From CAYVBJ01 sp964415185 (GTDB lineage Bacteria > Bacteroidota > Rhodothermia > Balneolales > Balneolaceae), in NCBI GenBank assembly GCA_964415185.1, contig CAYPZI010000043.1, forward strand, positions 1-21,855: a stretch of DNA of 21,855 nt, written 5' to 3'. The notes beneath the pieces are model-generated. The model did no database searches, was not told where the DNA came from, and saw only the letters and a list, made by a program, of their open reading frames with translations. The position numbers were made by a program, and so were the translations under genes. Of the stretch, positions 1 through 5,466 are shown in pieces. Position 1 is the stretch's first letter. The number at the start of each line of letters is the position of its first letter.

Positions 1-86
1 GCCGAAACAGCCAGTTCCAGGAACATATCGTCTTTGGGATCACGGCAGGCTTTAATTTTCTCATGGGTATCTACTACCAAATACAT
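1..86 (-). pseudogene. PIN-domain toxin, partial; N-terminal half apparently missing
   Basis: The minus strand reads from an ATG at 86 off the left edge and gives 28 codons containing IKACRDPKDDMFLELAVS. The CRDPKDxxFLELA stretch is a hallmark of the middle of the 'putative toxin, PIN family' ribonucleases. In that family it normally lies about 80 to 100 residues in, after an N-terminal strand carrying a catalytic Asp (DTN motif). Here it begins only about 10 residues after the first Met, immediately behind the upstream antitoxin-like gene (stop at 88-90). So either the N-terminal half has been deleted or this is a short variant. The rest lies outside the window. The motif is seen; PIN assignment is family knowledge; loss of toxicity is inference. 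Confidence 0.55.
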
Positions 87-87
87 G

Positions 88-363
88 TTACTGACGTGGA
101 TGATATTCTTCCCCAAAAAGGTTTTTCGTGGTCTGCTCGTCCAGTTCCATAATTTCCTGAAAAACTTCCAGGGTAAGGCCGTTTTGCTTTGCCTCCTTAC
201 CGAGTTTATCCAAAAGTTTTGTCATCTCAGCATCATCCTTCTCAAGGGCATAGTTAAGAATCGTATTGATTTTTCTGGAAGCATTCAATTTGGTGTCATC
301 AGAGGCGTATTTCCACTTTTTAGCGGTCTTTTCATCTACTTCAATTACGATACGTTCCATCAT
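88..363 (-). CDS. Putative antitoxin paired with the PIN-domain fragment
   Basis: A 91-residue charged, mostly helical protein beginning MMERIVIEVDEKTAKKW. Two consecutive ATGs (361-363 and 358-360) could start it. The layout, a short beta strand (RIVIEVD) followed by helices and ending in a GLTLEVFQEIMEL segment, matches small generic antitoxins encoded just upstream of PIN toxins in cyanobacteria and Bacteroidota. The next gene begins 1 nt after its stop, which fits a coupled toxin-antitoxin operon. It would neutralise the PIN ribonuclease and may repress its own promoter. No classical ribbon-helix-helix or HTH signature is clear, so the role rests on neighbourhood and general resemblance. 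The toxin beside it looks N-terminally deleted, so this may be an orphaned antitoxin. Confidence 0.6.
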   Translation of the reverse strand: MMERIVIEVDEKTAKKWKYASDDTKLNASRKINTILNYALEKDDAEMTKLLDKLGKEAKQNGLTLEVFQEIMELDEQTTKNLFGEEYHPRQ

Positions 364-426
364 TCTTCTGTTTTGTTTATTTCAATTTTAAATATACAAA
401 AAAGTCAAAGTGTAAAATATGCATAA

Positions 427-615
427 AAAAAGCTTCTATCCTCATCAAACGGGGCCGGCCAAAAAACCAACGGCCAAAATGGCTCGGATACAAACAAGCC
501 TGAAGCGGTGGCCTCTGATTCAAATAATCAGGAAAGATTGACGGAGGAGAAACAGGATAAATGGCTGCAAGCGGGATTAACTGTTAAAAGAAGCGGGTTA
601 GGTCCGGATATCTAA
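427..615 (+). pseudogene. Possible coding remnant without start codon
   Basis: One frame is open for 62 codons between TAA stops (424-426 and 613-615), with hydrophilic composition and the C-terminal sequence LQAGLTVKRSGLGPDI. There is no start codon at its 5' end. The last 16 codons resemble a second sequence 320 bp downstream (887-929) with several synonymous or conservative differences, which suggests both once encoded protein. A competing 40-codon ATG frame (419) overlaps it. I do not recognise the family; this could be non-coding. Confidence 0.22.
565..607 (+). repeat. 43-bp degenerate direct repeat, copy 1
   Basis: Ungapped alignment with 887-929 gives 35 of 43 identities. Read in frame, both copies encode L(Q/K)AG(L/Y)(T/A)VK(R/K)SGLGP. 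The 3' 27 bp differ at only three positions, all synonymous or Lys/Arg changes, so these look like relics of a duplicated coding sequence rather than a regulatory repeat. Confidence 0.5.
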
Positions 616-745
616 AAAATAAATTACGCTTTCATGGTAATAAAATGAACTGCTTTATATCTTGTTTAGAATTAGTCTAAGTTATATATTCACATTATTA
701 TTTAGACCGGTTCTAAAATGCAGGATTACTTTTTGGTTGTAGTCT

Positions 746-886
746 ATGTCACTCATCAGAGTTACAAGAAGTTCAGGACTGAGTAACCGTAAAGAGTCTA
801 AAACAATTTACGATGCCTGTTGGGAAAAAGTATATGCTGTTTGTTACAACAATACCCGGAATGTGGAGCTGTCGCAGGTTAAATAA
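746..886 (+). pseudogene. ECF sigma factor (FecI-like) N-terminal fragment
   Basis: A 46-codon ORF from ATG 746 to TAA 884-886. Its second half, IYDACWEKVYAVCYNNTRNV followed by ELSQ, resembles sigma-70 region 2.1 of Bacteroidota extracytoplasmic-function sigma factors, where the pattern is roughly YxxYWxKVYxxCYxxTxxxxxAxD(I/M)VQ. The core RNA polymerase-binding region 2.2 and all of region 4 are missing, because the frame stops just where the VQ(D/E)IF motif should follow. It cannot be a working sigma factor. Such genes usually sit next to FecR anti-sigma and SusC/SusD loci, none of which remains here. The resemblance is by eye. Confidence 0.4.
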
Positions 887-929
887 CTGAAAGCCGGATA
901 CGCTGTTAAAAAAAGCGGATTGGGTCCGG
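887..929 (+). repeat. 43-bp degenerate direct repeat, copy 2
   Basis: Second copy of the sequence at 565-607, starting 1 nt after the sigma-fragment stop. It encodes LKAGYAVKKSGLGP in the matching frame. The remaining sequence to 1066 shows nothing else I can support; the promoter of the next gene presumably lies there. Confidence 0.5.
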
Positions 930-1066
930 TACCCACCCGCATTATATGGATTTATTATCCATCTTAATGTGGTACAAACTATATCAATTGCAGGTTTGCA
1001 AAGACACATGCTGCTTACCTTCAATCAAACATAAAATAAATCTGATTATAAAAATCAATAATTAAC

Positions 1067-1630
1067 ATGAACAAATTAATACCACTGCTCACCTTCACTA
1101 TTCTTTCACTTTTGGTTCAACCTGCCCTTATGGCACAGGAATTGATTATTGGTGAGGAACTTATTGAACCCGGAATCCGGGTCATATTTGAAGGTGCGGT
1201 GAAAGATGATGTAACTCCGCGTCCTCAAAACCTGGAAGAATCCAAAACAGATGTACACATTGAAGCACGGGTTAACTGGGCTTCAGATCCCTCCATAAAT
1301 GTTCCCGAAGGCACGCCGAGAGGTGGTTTTGTGGGTTACATAAATCTGAGTGCAGAGGTAACCAATGAACGCACCGGAGAAACCCTGCAAGTTGACCTTA
1401 TTCCTCATATCAACCTCGTGGATAATTTACATTATGCCCGGAATATTCCGTTGCCGGGGGAAATTGATGATCCGTTCACTGTGGTATTTCACGTCCTCCC
1501 CCCGGAGCCGCTGGACCTGGCCCTGCACAAAGATTGGCGGGATAACCACGGCAGCCGTCTGTTCGACGAACAAAGTTTCCGTTACACGGGTGTGGACTTT
1601 GAGGAGATTGCCCGGGCGACCCGCAGGTAA
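1067..1630 (+). CDS. P19/Tp34-family periplasmic iron-transport-associated protein
   Basis: A 187-residue exported protein with an N-terminal signal peptide (residues 1 to about 23, cleavage near LMA/QE). The mature part has the immunoglobulin-like layout of the P19/Tp34 iron transport family: a VHIEARVNW strand, GGFVGYINLSAEV, then LIPHINLVDNLHYARNIPLPG followed by FTVVFHVLPPE. In Campylobacter P19, copper and iron sites use His residues and a Met in an MxxxxxxHYG motif. Here the HYARNI segment is kept, but the Met position region has a His (H114), with further His at 64, 122 and 154, so metal binding is plausible with altered ligands. FTR1-type permease partners are not in the window. Starts at ATG 1067; no strong Shine-Dalgarno sequence. 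Family fairly confident; metal role inferred. Confidence 0.7.
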   Translation: MNKLIPLLTFTILSLLVQPALMAQELIIGEELIEPGIRVIFEGAVKDDVTPRPQNLEESKTDVHIEARVNWASDPSINVPEGTPRGGFVGYINLSAEVTNERTGETLQVDLIPHINLVDNLHYARNIPLPGEIDDPFTVVFHVLPPEPLDLALHKDWRDNHGSRLFDEQSFRYTGVDFEEIARATRR

Positions 1631-1635
1631 GTTTA

Positions 1636-1668
1636 AACCCTCCAAGGGTTCCAAACCCTTGGAGGGTT
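1636..1668. repeat. Perfect 15-bp inverted repeat (hairpin)
   Basis: The arms AACCCTCCAAGGGTT and AACCCTTGGAGGGTT are exact reverse complements separated by 3 nt, starting 5 nt after the P19-like stop codon. It can form a very stable hairpin in RNA from either strand. No T-run follows, so it is more like a REP-type or Rho-linked 3'-end element than a classical intrinsic terminator. Confidence 0.65.
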
Positions 1669-1670
1669 CT

Positions 1671-1739
1671 GAGGGATTTGCAGAAGCCCTGTTGCTTTTA
1701 GAGGTGCAGGAATTGATTAATGAGCAGTGTGATAAATAA
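1671..1739 (+). pseudogene. Coding fossil: 3' end of an unknown gene (tail 1)
   Basis: The frame EGFAEALLLLEVQELINEQC to a TAA at 1737-1739 resembles the tail at 3136-3195 (EGLAKALLLFEVHLRINTN). The first 38 nt are 32/38 identical, and most differences fall at codon third positions, as expected for coding DNA. No start or upstream domain is present; the hairpin at 1636-1668 lies directly in front. I do not recognise the parent family. Confidence 0.3.
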
Positions 1740-1777
1740 GCAGCCTGACAACTTTAAGCAAAAAAGATTTGAAAATC

Positions 1778-1808
1778 ATAGACATTAGTCTTAAATTTAT
1801 AGACATTA
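1778..1808 (+). promoter_or_regulatory. Direct-repeat operator candidate of the Xre/RES operon
   Basis: ATAGACATTA occurs at 1778-1787 and again at 1799-1808, exactly 21 bp apart, that is two helical turns, just upstream of the antitoxin ATG at 1829. Xre-type antitoxins usually bind their own promoter, so these are natural candidate half-sites for autorepression. The repeat and spacing are seen; binding is inferred. Confidence 0.4.
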
Positions 1809-1828
1809 TTCATTAAAGCTAATTTACC

Positions 1829-2281
1829 ATGTCTAAAAACTCCGGAAATTCAATATCAACAGCCGAAAAAGTACAGGAAGTGGCCCTTAAATACCAGGCC
1901 AACGAAGATAGAGTATTTATTATGGTAAACAGGGCACAAAGCGGGCTTCCCGTATCCGCTTTTTACGATCTTATTGAAATATCCGGCCTCTCTAACGAAG
2001 AACTGGCAGGCCTCCTCGATCTCTCATACAAAACGATACAGCGCTACCAAACAGACGGGAAAAAACTAAATGCCCAAAACAGTGAACAGCTCCTGAAAAT
2101 GATTGCCCTATATCAAAAGGCCGAAGAGGTTTTTGGTGATCTTGAATCGTTTAACCGCTGGCTTCGAAAACCGTCCGTCGGTTTGGGTAACCAGGCTCCA
2201 TTCTCTTTTTTGCAAACTTCCGGCGGTATCGATCTGATCCGCGAAGAGCTGCTCCGTATCGAACATGGGGCGCTTGCATAG
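1829..2281 (+). CDS. Type II antitoxin, Xre/MbcA/ParS family
   Basis: A 150-residue antitoxin. An N-terminal Xre-like helix-turn-helix region spans about residues 40-75 (LIEISGLSNEELAGLLDLSY then KTIQRY), followed by the C-terminal MbcA/ParS toxin-binding domain, with the hallmark VFGDLESFNRWLRKPSVGLG and a GGIDLIREELLRIEHG ending. These proteins bind and block RES-domain toxins and repress their own operon. The RES toxin gene follows after only 6 nt, confirming the pair. Direct repeats at 1778-1808 are the likely operator. Length and domain order are normal and nothing is truncated. No obvious Shine-Dalgarno sequence precedes ATG 1829. Confidence 0.9.
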   Translation: MSKNSGNSISTAEKVQEVALKYQANEDRVFIMVNRAQSGLPVSAFYDLIEISGLSNEELAGLLDLSYKTIQRYQTDGKKLNAQNSEQLLKMIALYQKAEEVFGDLESFNRWLRKPSVGLGNQAPFSFLQTSGGIDLIREELLRIEHGALA

Positions 2282-2287
2282 GCAACG

Positions 2288-2731
2288 ATGAACGTTTACC
2301 GGATTACAACGGCGAAATGGGCGGATAAAATTTCCGGTTCCGGATACCCGGCAAGGTGGAATTCCAAAGGAGTATATGTTATCTACACGGCATCAAGCCG
2401 TGCACTGGCCTGCCTGGAAAACCTTGTGCACCGGTCCGGGGAAGGGTTGCACCACCGGTTTAAGATTATTGAGATTGAAATACCTGATCACGTATCCAAA
2501 CAAAAAATTGATCCCGGCGGGCTTCCGGCTGAGTGGTACAAAACCGAACAGTATCACGTTTGCCGCGAGATCGGTGACCGGTGGATTGAGGAAGAAAACA
2601 GCTTGCTGCTGGAGGTTCCTTCATCCATTATTCGGGAAGAGACCAATGTGCTGATCAACCCGCATCACCCCGAATGTAAGGAAGTGAAGATAGCCGGTGT
2701 CCATGATTTCAGGTTTGATGTGAGGTTGTGA
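2288..2731 (+). CDS. RES-domain toxin (NAD+-depleting)
   Basis: A 147-residue RES-family toxin. Members such as MbcT cleave or phosphorolyse NAD+ and stop growth when not held by the Xre/ParS antitoxin. The landmarks are visible in order: MNVYRI start, RWNSKG with Arg23, an aromatic YTASSRALACLENLVH with Glu44, then SLLLEVPSSI with Ser112, and NVLINPHHPE near the C-terminus. These include the Arg-Glu-Ser residues that name the family. The gene starts 6 nt after the antitoxin stop and is full length, so the module looks functional. Cognate pairing is supported by position; catalytic activity is inferred from the family. Confidence 0.9.
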   Translation: MNVYRITTAKWADKISGSGYPARWNSKGVYVIYTASSRALACLENLVHRSGEGLHHRFKIIEIEIPDHVSKQKIDPGGLPAEWYKTEQYHVCREIGDRWIEEENSLLLEVPSSIIREETNVLINPHHPECKEVKIAGVHDFRFDVRL

Positions 2732-2818
2732 TGATGATTTACACTTTGTTGAGAACGATGGTCTTTTTAAACTGATTTATTTGATGGATAGTGTCATATC
2801 TGGGATGAAATGGCGGAT

Positions 2819-2897
2819 AAACCCGCAATGTTTCTTTTCAAAAAAAGCGGTAAGAAAAGCACTACTAATAGATAAATGAGAAAAACATTGCGGGTTT
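2819..2897. repeat. Perfect 15-bp inverted repeat enclosing 49 bp
   Basis: AAACCCGCAATGTTT (2819-2833) is exactly reverse-complemented at 2883-2897. The 49-nt interior holds a smaller CTTTTC/GAAAAG pair (2834-2839 and 2854-2859). It lies 87 bp after the RES toxin in a gene-free stretch (2732-3249). It could be an RNA hairpin or the remains of a small palindromic mobile element; no T-run marks it as a terminator. Confidence 0.55.
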
Positions 2898-3108
2898 CCT
2901 TTGAACACTAGCCGACATTTTACGATTGACTTAACATTAGTGCCGTTACCATTAAATTAGATATGTATACAGATTGATCATTATCTGGCATTGAACAGGA
3001 TTTCTCTGCAAATTTTACTATATGTATTTACTGGTAACGGTACAAGACCGACACCGGCAAGACTGGTAAAATTTGAAAATCTGTCAACTTTATATATGTA
3101 TTGCCTAA

Positions 3109-3195
3109 AACAAAGAAGAATTCGAAGAGCTGGAAGAGGGATTAGCAAAAGCTCTGCTTCTTTTCGAGGTGCATTTAAGGATCAACACGAATTAA
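3109..3195 (+). pseudogene. Coding fossil: 3' end of an unknown gene (tail 2)
   Basis: Between two TAA codons one frame reads NKEEFEELEEGLAKALLLFE followed by VHLRINTN. It is the relative of the tail at 1671-1739. It has no start codon or body. The overlapping 88-codon ORF at 2991-3257 in another frame looks random. Apart from this and the inverted repeat, 2732-3249 shows nothing recognisable. Confidence 0.3.
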
Positions 3196-3249
3196 CCCGT
3201 AATTTCCCTATGTTATTATCATTGACATCAATTAAAAATTTTCTCATTC

Positions 3250-3723
3250 ATGTTTGAAAAAATAGTAAATACCGACTCTTCAAAAACCACACTACTGATT
3301 CGCCTTATGGTCGGCTCGGTTTTTTTATCTGAAGGCATTCAAAAGTTTTTGTATCCGGCACAGAGAGGTGTGGGAAGATTTGAGCAGATGGGTTTTCCGG
3401 CGCCGGAGTTTTTCGGTAATTTTACAGGCCTGTTTGAAATCCTGGCAGGTCTTCTCATTCTGGCCGGCCTGTTTACCCGAATCGGAGCACTGACTACATT
3501 TATAATTATGACTGTAGGCATTGTTGTTACCAAAATTCCCATCGCCTTTGGTGAAAGTTTCGGCCCGTTTGCATTGCGTAAACTCAGTTCATATGGATTT
3601 TGGAGTATGGCTCATGAAATGCGCACAGACTGGGCGATGTGGCTTGGAAGCCTCTTTCTGATGATAAAAGGCGGCGGAAAATGGTCGGCAGACTTTAGAT
3701 GGTATAAAAAATCAAAACCATAA
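3250..3723 (+). CDS. DoxX family integral membrane protein
   Basis: A 157-residue protein with four predicted membrane helices and the DoxX signatures: an N-terminal LLIRLMVGSVFLSEGIQKFL helix, a PAPEFFGNFTGLFEILAGLL segment around residues 50-70, then FTRIGALTTFIIMTVGIVVT and a final helix near WAMWLGSLFLMIKGGG. DoxX relatives are linked to quinone-dependent redox reactions and stress responses, but the substrate here cannot be told. It stands alone and converges on the DUF3365-like gene 114 bp downstream; no intrinsic terminator is visible between them. Starts at ATG 3250; upstream ATTs and low GC give no clear ribosome-binding site. Confidence 0.85.
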   Translation: MFEKIVNTDSSKTTLLIRLMVGSVFLSEGIQKFLYPAQRGVGRFEQMGFPAPEFFGNFTGLFEILAGLLILAGLFTRIGALTTFIIMTVGIVVTKIPIAFGESFGPFALRKLSSYGFWSMAHEMRTDWAMWLGSLFLMIKGGGKWSADFRWYKKSKP

Positions 3724-3837
3724 AACGTATCTGCTAACTAATTGCCATTTAGTAATTTGGCCGGTTACCCATCCATTATCCCTTAATTACGGCAACAGGT
3801 CGAAGTTTGGCTGCTTTTGTAATATTAGAGATTCAAA

Positions 3838-4263
3838 TCAATCTGTGCCAGTTTCATTAAGATAACAGATATTCAGCCTGTTTCCTTCCGGTTTAATTTC
3901 ATTCCTGTTTTCCATCTTTTTCTGCCAACCCGATATAATTTCGCTTTCCTTGCCGGTGGCTTCATTCACCGGGTTTCTCGGTTTGTGAGTTGCCCTTTTA
4001 ATTTCCACACCGAACCGGCCGGACAATTGTCTCGTAATCGGGATAGCCTCCACACTGCAGAATTCAATCGCATGAGATACCCCGCCTTCTTCAAGGGCCG
4101 TTCCCAGGTGTCCGCTTAACTCCCTGAATGATTCTGCAGCAATTTGACGTCCGGCCTGAACTGCCATTTCATCGGAAGTAGTAGTGCTGCCAGATTGTTT
4201 ACAGGAGTGGATGAACAGAATTAAAAGTACAGAGATAAAAAAAGAAATTGCTTTTGATTTCAT
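3838..4263 (-). CDS. DUF3365 (Tll0287-like) lipoprotein, short C-terminus
   Basis: A lipoprotein of 141 residues from the ATG at 4263; an upstream in-frame ATG at 4287 would add eight residues before a signal peptide that already begins normally with MKSKAISFF, so I prefer 4263. The lipobox LFIHSC gives lipid attachment. The mature part carries the Tll0287-like pattern: AIEFCS, a VEIKRATHKPRNPVNEAT block (family: RTS.K.RNP.N) and a following E-rich helix. Family members usually continue into a segment with a covalent or sensory haem site (CxxCH). Here the protein stops at NICYLNETGTD, without it. It may be a truncated or haem-less variant. Function unknown; a periplasmic redox or sensor role is inferred from the family. 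Confidence 0.65.
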   Translation of the reverse strand: MKSKAISFFISVLLILFIHSCKQSGSTTTSDEMAVQAGRQIAAESFRELSGHLGTALEEGGVSHAIEFCSVEAIPITRQLSGRFGVEIKRATHKPRNPVNEATGKESEIISGWQKKMENRNEIKPEGNRLNICYLNETGTD

Positions 4264-4394
4264 GGTATTCAAGGGTTTTACTCGCAAAATTTAAGGAAAA
4301 ACAGGTTCTTAAATTCAAAATTAGTCCTTTTTTCACATTTTATTCCTCCTATTTAATTGCCATTCAACCACATATGGAATTCATACAAAAACGG

Positions 4395-4418
4395 AACTTT
4401 CAAAAATTTTTGAAAGTT
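4395..4418. promoter_or_regulatory. 24-bp perfect palindrome upstream of the rhodopsin gene
   Basis: Each half, AACTTTCAAAAA and its exact reverse complement, makes a 24-bp palindrome with no spacer in the 284-bp gap between the DUF3365-like gene (start 4263) and the rhodopsin start (4548). A TTTTGAA and a TACTTG-like element directly follow, so it could overlap a promoter. Candidate operator, possibly light- or stress-regulated; an RNA hairpin is the alternative. The rest of the gap shows only AT-rich sequence. Confidence 0.45.
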
Positions 4419-4547
4419 TTGAATCTATCATACTTGTAGTCATATGCTTACACAGATCGAACCTTAAAATTTGTTTTCTCTACTCTGGTAACTTATCGAT
4501 TACAGGATGACAACTTACTCGTGAATTTAAATAAAATATAAAAACTT

Positions 4548-5414
4548 ATGGATGAACTTATTCGCGCACTTGGCAATTCGACCTTTGAGAATTACGTAGC
4601 CCTTGAATCAGGCTATACCGAAATGGCATATCAAATGTCAGCTCATGTTCTGACACTCGGCTATGCAGTTATGCTGGCCGGACTTTTGTACTTTGTGCTG
4701 ACTATCAAAACCGTGAAGCCCAAATACCGGATATCATCGGTACTTTCTGTGGTGGTGATGGTATCTGCATTTCTGCTGTTGCTGGTGCAACAACAAAACT
4801 GGACATCGGCTTTATCATACGACACTGAAACAGCAAGGTACATTCTTGCAGATGGGAAGGATCTTTTTAATAACGGCTACCGCTACCTGAACTGGCTTAT
4901 AGATGTCCCAATGTTGTTGTTCCAGATTCTTTTTGTAGTGACACTTACTAAAAGCAGTTTCAGTTCAATCAGAAACGGATTTTGGTTTTCAGGCGCAGGC
5001 ATGATTTTAACAGGTTATGTAGGCCAGTTTTATGAAGTGACCAACCCTACACTCTTCTTTATCTGGGGAACCATATCAACCCTGTTCTTTTTTCACATAC
5101 TTTACCTGATGAAAAAAGTAATTAACGAAGGACAGACAGGTATTCCGGCAAAAGCACAAAAATACCTCGGAGCCATTTGGAAACTTTTTCTCTTTTCATG
5201 GTTTCTCTATCCGGGAGCCTACTTAATGCCCTATCTTTTCAGTCTCAGTCTTGAACCTTCCTTGTCCGAAATGGCTGTAGTTGGCAGACATATTACTTTT
5301 ACAATTGCAGATATTTCTTCAAAAGTGATTTATGGAATATTGCTTACACTTACGGCACAGGAACTGAGCCAGGCGGAAGGATATAATTACGAATCGATGG
5401 AAGAAGCAATTTAA
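4548..5414 (+). CDS. Light-driven sodium-pump type rhodopsin (NDQ rhodopsin)
   Basis: A 288-residue seven-helix microbial rhodopsin. Helix C reads RYLNWLIDVPMLLFQ, so the three key positions are Asn115, Asp119 and Gln126: the NDQ motif that defines Na+-pumping rhodopsins such as KR2 of Krokinobacter. Arg112 matches the conserved helix-C arginine. Helix G DISSKVIYG holds Asp255 and the retinal Schiff-base Lys259. His33 in SAHVLTLGYAVMLAG corresponds to the protomer-interface His of KR2. It should sit in the inner membrane and export Na+ in light (H+ when Na+ is absent, as shown for the family). The retinal-producing Blh is encoded convergently next to it. Length and start (ATG 4548) are normal. 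A hairpin terminator follows the stop. Confidence 0.96.
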   Translation: MDELIRALGNSTFENYVALESGYTEMAYQMSAHVLTLGYAVMLAGLLYFVLTIKTVKPKYRISSVLSVVVMVSAFLLLLVQQQNWTSALSYDTETARYILADGKDLFNNGYRYLNWLIDVPMLLFQILFVVTLTKSSFSSIRNGFWFSGAGMILTGYVGQFYEVTNPTLFFIWGTISTLFFFHILYLMKKVINEGQTGIPAKAQKYLGAIWKLFLFSWFLYPGAYLMPYLFSLSLEPSLSEMAVVGRHITFTIADISSKVIYGILLTLTAQELSQAEGYNYESMEEAI

Positions 5415-5422
5415 TTTTACAG

Positions 5423-5464
5423 GCCTCCGGTAGCTTAGAAGTAATAAATCCGGAGGCTTTTTTT
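5423..5464 (+). terminator. Intrinsic terminator of the rhodopsin gene
   Basis: GCCTCCGG (5423-5430) pairs with CCGGAGGC (5450-5457), with a 19-nt loop and a run of seven T directly after. It begins 8 nt beyond the rhodopsin stop and ends 2 nt before the stop of the opposing blh gene, so it insulates the convergent pair; blh transcripts would meet the same stem without a clear T-run. Confidence 0.85.
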
Positions 5465-5466
5465 AT

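Noticed and set aside
34..426. 130-codon plus-strand ORF at the left edge
   Set aside because: It is the antisense shadow of the antitoxin gene, with low-complexity hydrophobic translation.
773..1024. 83-codon minus ORF opposite the sigma fragment
   Set aside because: The plus-strand frame has the sigma-like motif; the minus translation is explained as its antisense.
2991..3257. 88-codon ORF upstream of DoxX
   Set aside because: Composition is random-looking, it overlaps the coding tail at 3109-3195 in another frame and the DoxX start, and no motif is seen.
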